Assembly (NCBI GenBank): GCA_963802205.1
Contig: CAWDHW010000019.1
Location: 14,823-78,822, forward strand
Reading direction: 5' to 3'
Source of the DNA: DYRB01 sp963802205
GTDB lineage: Bacteria; Pseudomonadota; Gammaproteobacteria; Chromatiales; Chromatiaceae
DNA: 64,000 nt
In this document: positions 45,674 through 53,409 of the stretch, one piece after another
Numbering within the stretch: position 1 is the stretch's first letter
Layout of the letters: each line of letters opens with the position of its first letter
Notes under the pieces: generated by a model
Seen by the model: the letters and a program-made list of their open reading frames with translations, nothing else
Told to the model about the DNA's origin: nothing
The model's database searches: none
Position numbers and translations under genes: made by a program

Positions 45674-47008
45674 CTACAGGACTTTGACGTAGACTTGGGA
45701 GTTGCGCCGGTAGTTGTACAGGGCCTGCTTCTCGGCCGGCAGATCGGTGAGGCCGCCGGGCTCGAAACCACGCTCACGGAACCAGTGGGCAGTCTGGGTG
45801 GTGAGGACGAACAGGCGCTTGAGGCCCTGGCGGCGGGCAACGCCCTCGATGTGGGACAGAAGCTTTTCGCCGCGACGCTGATTGCGGTACTCCGGATGCA
45901 CGGCGACGCAGGCGAGTTCCCCCGATGCCTCCGCCGGGTAGGGATTGAGGGCGGCGCAGGCAAGGGCAGTCCCGTCGCGCTCCATGACGAAGAAGCGGTC
46001 GATCTCGCCCTCGATCTGCTCCTGGGAACGTGGTACCAGGATGCCCGCCTGCTCCAGGGGGTGCAGCAGCTCCATGATTCCGGTGACGTCCTCGACTCGG
46101 GCCAGGCGCAGGTTCTCGTAGGGCTCCCCGGAGATCAGGGTGCCGATGCCGTCACGGGTGAACAACTCTCGCAGCAGGGCGCCATGGACCTGGCGCGGGA
46201 CCAGATGGACCCTTCTCACGCCGCTGCGGCAGGCCAGGGCGGCGGCCCTCAGGCAGGCGGCGATCTCCAGGGGTGGCGGCGTTTCCGCCGCGAGGAGCCC
46301 GGCGACCTCCTGGGCCAGGACATTCGAGATGGGGTGGCCCTGGGCGTCCTCCAGGCCTGCCGATTCGGTGAGGAAGATCAGCTTGTCCGCCCCCAGGGTG
46401 GCGGCGGCGGACCCCGCCACGTCCGCAGCACTCAGGTTGAAGACCTCGCCGGTGGGGGAGTAGCCGATGGGGGGCATGAGGGCGACGGCACCGTCGTCCA
46501 GGCGCTGTTGCAGGGAGCGCCGATCGATACGGCGCACGGCCCCGGTGTGGCGGTGGTCGATGCCATCGATGACGCCGAGGGGGCGGGCGGTGACGAAGTT
46601 CCCCGAGGCCACCGGGATGCGCACCCCGGCCATGGGGGAGTTGGCAAGGCCCAGGGACAGCAGCGCCTCCAGCTCCACTCGCACCGCGCCGGCAGCCTCC
46701 TTGACGCAGGCCAGGGCGGCGTCGTCGGTGATGCGCAGGTCATTGGCGTAGTGGATCTCTGCGCCCCGCAGGGCGAGGCGCTCCTCGATCTGGGGGCGTG
46801 CCCCGTGGACCAACACCAGGCGGATGCCGAGCCCATGGAGCAGGGCAATGTCATGCACCAGCCCGCTCAACCCTGGCGCGGCGACGGCCTCGCCGCCGAA
46901 GGCGATGACGAAGGTGCACCCGCGGTGGGCGTGGATGTAGGGCGTGGCCTGGCGGAACCAGGCGACGAAGGGGTCCGGGGACTGGCCGCCGGTAGCGGTG
47001 CTTGGCAT
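45674..47008 (-). CDS. argA: Amino-acid N-acetyltransferase (N-acetylglutamate synthase) ArgA
   Basis: 444 residues, the classical fused form. The N-terminal amino-acid-kinase domain (FVIAFGGEAVAAPGLSGLVHDIALLHGLGIRLVLVHGARPQIEERL) binds arginine for feedback inhibition. The C-terminal GNAT domain (AALNPYPAEASGELACVAVHPEYRNQRRGEKLLSHIEGVARRQGLKRLFVLTT) carries the acetyl-CoA pyrophosphate loop RNQRRGEKL. It makes N-acetylglutamate, the first step of arginine synthesis. It lies 13 nt after the pilR stop on the same strand, an unusual neighbourhood, so it may share its transcript. Confidence 0.95.
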   Translation of the reverse strand: MPSTATGGQSPDPFVAWFRQATPYIHAHRGCTFVIAFGGEAVAAPGLSGLVHDIALLHGLGIRLVLVHGARPQIEERLALRGAEIHYANDLRITDDAALACVKEAAGAVRVELEALLSLGLANSPMAGVRIPVASGNFVTARPLGVIDGIDHRHTGAVRRIDRRSLQQRLDDGAVALMPPIGYSPTGEVFNLSAADVAGSAAATLGADKLIFLTESAGLEDAQGHPISNVLAQEVAGLLAAETPPPLEIAACLRAAALACRSGVRRVHLVPRQVHGALLRELFTRDGIGTLISGEPYENLRLARVEDVTGIMELLHPLEQAGILVPRSQEQIEGEIDRFFVMERDGTALACAALNPYPAEASGELACVAVHPEYRNQRRGEKLLSHIEGVARRQGLKRLFVLTTQTAHWFRERGFEPGGLTDLPAEKQALYNYRRNSQVYVKVL

Positions 47009-47021
47009 CTCGATTCCTAAA

Positions 47022-48455
47022 TCAATTCAACCCAAGTTTGCCCAGGCGATAGCGCAGGGCGCGCAAGGTCATCCCGAGTTTGCGCGCTGCCGCGGTGCGA
47101 TTCCAGCGCGTCTCCTCCAGGGTCTTGAGGATGGTTTGACGTTCGACCTCGCCGAGGTAGTCCCCCAGCGGAGCCTGGCCTGCGGCGGGTCCGTCGGCGG
47201 GCATTGGACCTTCTGCGGGCGGATCGGCCGCGAGGGCCTGAACCAGTGGTCGCGCGTCGGGCCTTGGCCCAACTGCGGGCGCTGCGGGCCTCTCCCCCGG
47301 GTTTGCCAGGGGCAGCAGCAGATCCTCCTCGTCAATGGTGGCGCCATCGCCTAAGGTGCTGGCACGTTCCAGGATGTTCTCCAGTTCCCGCACATTGCCG
47401 GGGAAGGCGTGGTGGCGGAGGCTGGTCAGGGCCGCAGCGGTAAGCCTGGCCGGGGCATCGTTGGCTTGCCCCGCAATCCGCCTCAGGATGTGCTCGGCCA
47501 GGGGTGCGATGTCTTCCGGGCGCTCGCGCAGCGGCGGCAGGCGCAGCTCAATGACATCGATCCGGTAGAACAGATCCTGGCGGAAGGTGCGGCGCTCGAC
47601 TTCGCGGCTCAGGTCGCGGTGGCTGGCGCTGATGATACGCGTATCCACCGCGACCTCCTGGTGGGCGCCCACCGGGCGCACGGACTTCTCCTGGATGGCA
47701 CGCAGCAGTTTGACCTGGGCAGCCAGGGGCAGGTCCGCGACCTCGTCGAGAAACAGGGTCCCTCCGTCGGCGGCCTGAAACAGCCCGACCTTGTCGGCAA
47801 CGGCCCCGGTGAAACTGCCCTTGCGGTGCCCAAACAATTCACTCTCCATCAGGTCCTGGGGGATGGCCCCGCAGTTGACCGGGACAAAGGGACTGTCGGC
47901 CCTGGGGCCCTGGGCGTGGATTAGCCGCGCGGCCAACTCCTTTCCAGTCCCACTCTCGCCGCTGATGAACACGGGCGCCTGGCTGCGTGCGAGCTTGCCG
48001 ATGAGGCGGCGTATCTCGTGCATCTGCGGTGAGTCCCCCAGGAGCTCGGTCGTCGGCGGCCGGCGGCCGGACCCGGAACGACCTGCCGGTCCCAGGCGCA
48101 GGGCCGACTCGACCAGTCGTCGCAGGAGATTTAAGTCCACCGGTTTGGAGACGAAGTCGAAGGCCCCGGCCTTCATCGCGGCGACCGCGGACTCCATGCT
48201 CCCGTGGGCCGTGATCATCGCCACCGGGAGGTTGGGGTAGCCCTCGGCGATGTGGCGGACCAGATCGATGCCACTGCCATCCGGGAGCCCCATGTCCGTC
48301 AGACAGAGGTCGAATCCGTCGGTGGCGAGGACCTGGATCGCCGAACCGACGGACCCGGCCGTGCGGGACTCGATGCCCATGCGCCGGAGGGTGATGCTGA
48401 GGAGGTCGCAGATATCGTCTTCATCGTCGACGATCAGTGCGCGGGCCTTAATCAT
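47022..48455 (-). CDS. pilR: NtrC-family response regulator PilR
   Basis: 477 residues. Receiver domain ALIVDDEDDICDLLSITL with phosphoacceptor in LCLTDMGLPDGSG and FVSKPVDLNLL. The sigma-54 interaction AAA domain has Walker A ISGESGTGKELAARLIH, the GAFTGA-type loop RKGSFTGAVADKVGLFQAADGGTLFLDEVADLPL, and a second region QVKLLRAIQEKSVRPVG. A long Pro/Ala-rich linker precedes the C-terminal Fis-type helix-turn-helix (RWNRTAAARKLGMTLRALRYRLGKLGLN). In relatives it activates pilA and type IV pilus or twitching genes with RpoN. Serine in the loop is normal for PilR. 27 nt separate it from the kinase gene. Confidence 0.93.
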   Translation of the reverse strand: MIKARALIVDDEDDICDLLSITLRRMGIESRTAGSVGSAIQVLATDGFDLCLTDMGLPDGSGIDLVRHIAEGYPNLPVAMITAHGSMESAVAAMKAGAFDFVSKPVDLNLLRRLVESALRLGPAGRSGSGRRPPTTELLGDSPQMHEIRRLIGKLARSQAPVFISGESGTGKELAARLIHAQGPRADSPFVPVNCGAIPQDLMESELFGHRKGSFTGAVADKVGLFQAADGGTLFLDEVADLPLAAQVKLLRAIQEKSVRPVGAHQEVAVDTRIISASHRDLSREVERRTFRQDLFYRIDVIELRLPPLRERPEDIAPLAEHILRRIAGQANDAPARLTAAALTSLRHHAFPGNVRELENILERASTLGDGATIDEEDLLLPLANPGERPAAPAVGPRPDARPLVQALAADPPAEGPMPADGPAAGQAPLGDYLGEVERQTILKTLEETRWNRTAAARKLGMTLRALRYRLGKLGLN

Positions 48456-48482
48456 GGTCGTGGCGTGGCCGAGAGGTCAGGA

Positions 48483-50087
48483 TCAGGCGGCGAAGGTTAC
48501 CCGGAAGCAGCTTCCGCCGCTTGGACGGGGAGCATATTCCAGGCGGGCGCCGTTGGTCTCCGCCAGCTCGCGGGCGATATAGAGGCCGAGCCCGGTGCCG
48601 GAACGGCTGGTGGTGAAGAAGGGGTCGAAGATCTCCCGGGCGGTCTCCGAATCGACCCCGGGACCCTCATCCGTCACCTCGGCCAGGACCCGTCCGGACT
48701 CGGCGTCGCGCCCGGCGCGGATACGAATGTTGGCGACGCCGGCGGTCCCGCGGGCATGGGTTGCGGCGTTCTCGCACAGGTTGCCGAATATCTGGTGAAG
48801 GTGGCGGGGGTCGGCACGGACATAGATCGGCGCCTGTCCGATGTCCAGGGTCAGGTTCTCCGTCGGGAAGCCGCGCGCCTCGGCCCAGTCCGAGCAGAAG
48901 TCCGAGAGCCAGGCCGCCAGTTCCACGTCCTGTGCCTCGCTCTGATTGCGCCGGGACAGTTGCAGGACACTCTGCACCGTCTCCTCGATCCGGCGCGCGT
49001 TGCGGGTGACGATGTCCAACAGGTGGCGGTCGTCCGGGGCCAGGACCGCGGATTCTCGGAGGAGCTGGCTGGCGTGGCTGATGGCCGCGAGGGGGTTGCG
49101 GATGTTGTGGGCGATGCTCCCGGTGAGCTTGCCCAAGGCGGCGAGCTTGATCTGTTGGGCCTGTTGGGCAAGCTTCTGGGTGTCGTGGAGAAAGATTACG
49201 GCACCGCGGGCGAAGTCCCGGCCGAGGGCCTCGCAGGTCGGTTGCAGGTCACGGTCATGGATGCGGACCAGGCATCGGCCGCGTCGCCCGTCGTCACCGC
49301 CCTCGTCAAGCCATTGCGCCAACGCGGGGGCGATCTTGGCCAGGGGCGCGCCGCTGAAGGCGCCGGTCCAACCCAGCAGCCGCCCGGCGGCCGCATTCAT
49401 CAGGTGCAGGGACCTTGCCTCGTCGATCACGATCACCCCAGTCTCCATTTTGCGGATGATGAAGTCGTTGAGCTTGGAGAGGTCCTCGATGTCAACCATG
49501 CGTTGTTCGGCCAGGGCTTCGGCCCGGCGGATGCGCCCGTAGAGCAGTTGGGCGAGGGCCGCCAGGCCGAAATAGAGGAGCCCAAGGAGCCCGGCCCGGG
49601 TGAAGTCCGCGGTGGTCCCGCCGAGGAAGAGTTGGCGGTAGACCTGCTCGGCAATGACCGCCAGGGTTGCCAGAGAGGCGAACAGCAGGGAGAGCCGACC
49701 CTCCATCAGCAAGGCCCCGGCGGCCACGCTGAGTGCCAGGAGCAACCCCAGGCCGCTGCTGACCCCACCGCTCATGTGCATCAGCAGGGTGAAGGTCCCG
49801 ATGTCCACGAACACCGCAAGCTCGACCTGTTCCTCCCTCCCTGGCCAGCGTGCGTACATGGCCAGACCGCTCAGCAGGACCAGGACCCCATAGCCACTCA
49901 AGACCGCCCAGGTGTAAGGGGAGCCTCCGCCCTCCATCAAGGGCGATTCGGCGACGGGCGAGAACATCAAGAGCAGCAGAAAGGTCAGCGCAAGGCGGAA
50001 CAGAAAAAACCAGGACAAGACGTTCCAGGTTGGATACGCGCCCAGGTCGTGCAGCGATTTTGGGGCAGGGGTGGGCGTTGCGCTCAC
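48483..50087 (-). CDS. pilS: PilS-type sensor histidine kinase with altered H-box
   Basis: About 534 residues from GTG 50087. Six predicted helices (WFFLFRLALTFLLLLMFSP to FTRAGLLGLLYFGLAALAQLLYG) are followed by a PAS-like segment (FIIRKMETGVIVIDEARSLHLMNAAAGRLLGW), H-box, N-box (HQIFGNLCENAATHA) and G-boxes (VTDEGPGVD, SGTGLGLYIARELA). The H-box reads GSIAHNIRNPLAAISHA: the usual Glu after the phosphorylated His is Asn here. The start is placed at GTG 50087 because earlier starts (to 50243) would overlap the divergent sucC; the true start is not certain. It forms a two-component system with PilR, controlling type IV pili in relatives. Confidence 0.87.
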   Translation of the reverse strand: MSATPTPAPKSLHDLGAYPTWNVLSWFFLFRLALTFLLLLMFSPVAESPLMEGGGSPYTWAVLSGYGVLVLLSGLAMYARWPGREEQVELAVFVDIGTFTLLMHMSGGVSSGLGLLLALSVAAGALLMEGRLSLLFASLATLAVIAEQVYRQLFLGGTTADFTRAGLLGLLYFGLAALAQLLYGRIRRAEALAEQRMVDIEDLSKLNDFIIRKMETGVIVIDEARSLHLMNAAAGRLLGWTGAFSGAPLAKIAPALAQWLDEGGDDGRRGRCLVRIHDRDLQPTCEALGRDFARGAVIFLHDTQKLAQQAQQIKLAALGKLTGSIAHNIRNPLAAISHASQLLRESAVLAPDDRHLLDIVTRNARRIEETVQSVLQLSRRNQSEAQDVELAAWLSDFCSDWAEARGFPTENLTLDIGQAPIYVRADPRHLHQIFGNLCENAATHARGTAGVANIRIRAGRDAESGRVLAEVTDEGPGVDSETAREIFDPFFTTSRSGTGLGLYIARELAETNGARLEYAPRPSGGSCFRVTFAA

Positions 50088-50231
50088 TGGCACTGGTCTG
50101 GTTGTTGTAGCGGCGTTCGGGCTTTGGCAATGTGCAACAACTTCGCTCAGAATACAACGCGGTCGGGAGTGCCACTTAGGCCCCGCCAGTGCCGCGGAGG
50201 GGCAATGGCCCCCAACCATCAGAGGATCATA

Positions 50232-51410
50232 ATGAATCTCCACGAGTATCAGTCGAAGGGCCTGTTTGGCCGTTACGCCATCCCGGTCCCGCGCGGCCTG
50301 CAGGCCGTGACCCCGGATCAGGCCGCCCAGGCCGCCACCGAATTAGGCGGTGGGGGTTGGGTGGTCAAGGCACAGGTCCACGCCGGCGGGCGCGGCAAGG
50401 CCGGTGGTGTGGTCCTGGTGGACAGCCCGGAGCGGGCCGCTGCCGAGGCGCAGCGCCTGCTTGGCAGCCGGCTCTACACCCGCCAGAGCGGGCCCGAGGG
50501 TCTGCCGGTGATGGCCCTATTGATCGAAGAGCCCACCCCCATCGCCCGCGAGCTGTATCTGGGCGCCCTGGTGGATCGCGCCGCGCGCCAGGTGGTGTTC
50601 ATGGCCTCCGCCGCCGGGGGCATGGATATCGAGGAGGTGGCGGCGACCACCCCCGAACGCATCCTGATTACCCGGGTCCACCCGGCGATGGGGTTACAGG
50701 GTTGGCAGTGCCGGCGCCTCGGTTTCGGCCTCGGGCTGGACCTCAAGCAGATCAAGGCCCTGCAGGGGCTCATGGAGGGGCTTTACCGGCTCTTCGTGGA
50801 CAACGACGCGACCCTGGTGGAGGTCAACCCCCTGGTGGTGACCCAGGCAGGGGACCTCATCGCCCTGGATGCCAAGATCAACCTCGACGACAACGCCCTG
50901 TACCGCCACCCGGAGCTTGTGGCCCTGCGCGATGCCTCCCAGGAGGACCCCCGCGAGGCCGAGGCCAGGGCCTGGGAACTGAACTACATCAGCCTTGACG
51001 GCAACATTGGCTGCATGGTCAATGGGGCCGGACTGGCCATGGCCACCATGGATCTGGTCCAGCTCCACGGCGGTAGCCCGGCCAATTTCCTCGACGTCGG
51101 GGGAGGGGCGACACCGGAACGTGTCGCCGAGGCCTTCAAGCTGATCCTGTCCGACCCCAAGGTGCGCGCCGTCCTGGTCAACATCTTCGGCGGCATCGTG
51201 CGCTGCGATTTGATCGCCGAGGGCATCATGCAGGCAGTGCGCGAGGTCGGCGTCGCCGTCCCCGTGGTGGTTCGCCTGGAGGGGACCAACGCCGCCCAGG
51301 GCCTGGCCATGCTGGCCGCCAGCGACCTGTCGGTGATCACCGCTGCCAGTCTCGCCGAGGCGGCGGACAAGGTAGTCGCCGCCGCCACTGCGCCCAAGGG
51401 CGCTGCCTGA
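50232..51410 (+). CDS. sucC: Succinate-CoA ligase (ADP-forming) beta subunit
   Basis: 392 residues. ATP-grasp domain (MNLHEYQSKGLFGRYAIPVPRG, VVKAQVHAGGRGKAGGVVLV, LYRLFVDNDATLVEVNPLVVT) and C-terminal CoA-ligase flavodoxin-like domain (GNIGCMVNGAGLAMATMDLVQLHGG, ANFLDVGGGATPERV, GGIVRCDLIAEGI). It forms the heterodimer with SucD for the substrate-level phosphorylation step of the TCA cycle. The frame is open far upstream but antisense to pilS and pilR, so the start is ATG 50232 with AGAGGATCATA. The gene is divergent from pilS, with a 144-bp shared intergenic region. Confidence 0.97.
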   Translation: MNLHEYQSKGLFGRYAIPVPRGLQAVTPDQAAQAATELGGGGWVVKAQVHAGGRGKAGGVVLVDSPERAAAEAQRLLGSRLYTRQSGPEGLPVMALLIEEPTPIARELYLGALVDRAARQVVFMASAAGGMDIEEVAATTPERILITRVHPAMGLQGWQCRRLGFGLGLDLKQIKALQGLMEGLYRLFVDNDATLVEVNPLVVTQAGDLIALDAKINLDDNALYRHPELVALRDASQEDPREAEARAWELNYISLDGNIGCMVNGAGLAMATMDLVQLHGGSPANFLDVGGGATPERVAEAFKLILSDPKVRAVLVNIFGGIVRCDLIAEGIMQAVREVGVAVPVVVRLEGTNAAQGLAMLAASDLSVITAASLAEAADKVVAAATAPKGAA

Positions 51411-51436
51411 ACGGTACATCAAGGGGAGCGCGTCGC

Positions 51437-52309
51437 ATGAGCGTATTGGTTGACAAGAATACCCGGGTCATCTGTCAGGGCTTCACCGGCAAGCAGGGGA
51501 CCTTCCACAGCGAACAGGCGATTGCCTACGGCACCAATCTGGTGGGGGGCGTGACCCCCGGAAAGGGCGGTCAGAGGCACCTGGACCGTCCGGTCTTCGA
51601 CACGGTGCACGCCGCCGTGGCCGGGACCGGGGCCGATGCCACCATGATCTACGTCCCGGCGCCCTACGCGGCGGATGCCATCATGGAAGCGGCGGATGCC
51701 GGCATCCGCGTCATCGTCTGCATCACCGAGGGTATCCCGGTGCTGGACATGCTGCGGGTGAAGAGCGCCCTGGCGGGGTCCGAGGCCGTCCTGATCGGGC
51801 CCAACTGCCCCGGCATCATCACCCCCGGGGAATGCAAGATCGGCATCATGCCCGGGAGCATCCACGCCCCGGGTGCCGTGGGCATCGTCTCGCGCTCCGG
51901 GACCCTGACCTATGAGGCCGTGTTCCAGACCACACAGGCCGGGCTCGGGCAGACGACCTGCATCGGAATCGGCGGAGACCCCATCCAGGGGCTCGACTTC
52001 GTCGCCTGCCTGACCCTCTTCGAGGCGGACCCGGCGACCCATGGGGTCATCATGGTGGGGGAGATCGGCGGCAGTGCCGAGGAAGATGCGGCGCTCTACA
52101 TCCGCGACCACATGACAAAACCTGTGGTGGCCTATATCGCCGGGGTCACGGCCCCGGCGGGAAAGCGTATGGGTCACGCCGGGGCCATCATCACCGGCGG
52201 CAAGGGCACGGCCCAGGGCAAGTTCGCCGCCCTGGAGGAGGCCGGGGTGACCATAGTCCGGTCCCCGGCCCAGATGGGCAGCAAGATGGCGGAGTTGCTG
52301 GCGGGGTAG
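51437..52309 (+). CDS. sucD: Succinate-CoA ligase (ADP-forming) alpha subunit
   Basis: 290 residues, complete. CoA-binding Rossmann domain (VICQGFTGKQGTFHSEQAIAYG, GGVTPGKGGQRHLDRPVFDTV), active-site region (GPNCPGIITPGECKIGIMPGSIH) and the phosphohistidine in KRMGHAGAIITGGKGTA. It starts 26 nt after sucC, with GGGGAGCGCGTCGC upstream. The remaining 230 bp to the next gene contain no further coding sequence that I can support. Confidence 0.97.
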   Translation: MSVLVDKNTRVICQGFTGKQGTFHSEQAIAYGTNLVGGVTPGKGGQRHLDRPVFDTVHAAVAGTGADATMIYVPAPYAADAIMEAADAGIRVIVCITEGIPVLDMLRVKSALAGSEAVLIGPNCPGIITPGECKIGIMPGSIHAPGAVGIVSRSGTLTYEAVFQTTQAGLGQTTCIGIGGDPIQGLDFVACLTLFEADPATHGVIMVGEIGGSAEEDAALYIRDHMTKPVVAYIAGVTAPAGKRMGHAGAIITGGKGTAQGKFAALEEAGVTIVRSPAQMGSKMAELLAG

Positions 52310-52542
52310 GGGCGGCGTGGCCGGTGTGCCCTTGGCGCCGGCTGCGATCGATGCCTTGACCTGCTATCTGACAACGCAGAACTCACGCCCGGACTGAAAT
52401 GGAGCCTTACCATGCCGGATGGGCTAGTGAAACCATTCCGGAATCAATAGATCCAGACTGTCCAGGTTTTCCTTGAGCGAACTGAACGACAGGTCCGATG
52501 TTCTCGTCGCGGTCCTGATTGGGGTGCTGTACCTGGGTCCGG

Positions 52543-53124
52543 TCAAGGCAGTCCCTTGACCACCCGCCCCCAGTCGATCTCGACTTGAGGGCAGGCAGTG
52601 GATGTCAGGCGACCCTCCATCTCCATCACAAGCGGGCGGCCATAGACACTGAGATCCAGCCGGTAGACGGTGACGATGCGGTCGCCGGGATGGGCCAGCC
52701 AGTATTCCCTGATCCCGTGGCGCTCGTAGAGGGCGAGCTTGCGGACCTGATCCTGGCCGGCGCTGGTCGGGGACAGCACCTCGATGATCCAGTCCGGCGC
52801 CCCCCGGCAGCCGCGCTCATCCAGCTTGAAGGGGTCGCACACGACCGTGATGTCCGGCTGCACCACCGTGGCGACGGCCTCGTCGGCCTCGTCCCCATCG
52901 GGAAGGCGCACATCGAAGGGGGCCACATTCACCTCGCAGGGGCCTCCGTCCAGGGCATCGGCGATCTGGCGGAATAATTCGCCCACTAGGCGCTGATGGC
53001 GGCGAACGGGCGCGGCGGCCATGGCGTAGGCCACGCCGTCGATCAGCTCGTAGCGCTGATCCTGGGGCCAGGTCAGGTATTCGGCATAGGTATGGCGTTG
53101 GACTTCGCGCAGGGGCAGGTTCAT
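52543..53124 (-). CDS. Uma2-family (DUF820) nuclease-fold protein
   Basis: 193 residues from ATG 53124 (MNLPLREVQRHTYAEYLTW). The DUF820/Uma2 fold, a PD-(D/E)xK nuclease relative, is indicated by QRYELIDGVAYAMAAAPVRRHQRLVGELF, VVQPDITVVCDP, GAPDWIIEVLSPTSAGQDQVRKLALYERHGIREYWLAHP. The catalytic pattern Asp...Glu-x-Leu with Lys a little further (VRKLALYERHG) is present. Such genes are highly multiplied in cyanobacteria and some gammaproteobacteria; their role is unclear and they are often linked to mobile elements. Convergent with sucD. No companion gene is visible. Confidence 0.88.
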   Translation of the reverse strand: MNLPLREVQRHTYAEYLTWPQDQRYELIDGVAYAMAAAPVRRHQRLVGELFRQIADALDGGPCEVNVAPFDVRLPDGDEADEAVATVVQPDITVVCDPFKLDERGCRGAPDWIIEVLSPTSAGQDQVRKLALYERHGIREYWLAHPGDRIVTVYRLDLSVYGRPLVMEMEGRLTSTACPQVEIDWGRVVKGLP

Positions 53125-53409
53125 GGCGGCAGGCTCCCGTTCGATGGTGGCCAACAGTATCGGCAAGCGCCCGGCCGCGGACAAGGGCGCGCTTGGCCAT
53201 CCCTGCGGATCAGGGGCGCACTATCGGGGGTGTGCTATAAGTGAAAACCCCAAGAGGGGCCGAGACGAACCGGCCTCGCTGGGGGCGAGGGGTGGGAATC
53301 CCATGCCGATTGGGCGGTCATAGGGGCCACCCGCTGGGGTCCGCAGACCCCGGGCCGGCCCGCCGGTTGCCCCGACCTTCACCCTGCCACACACCACGAG
53401 GCCCTTAAC

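Noticed and set aside
48204..50231. Upstream extension of the sucC frame
   Set aside because: Antisense to pilS/pilR; SucC family sequence begins only at 50232.
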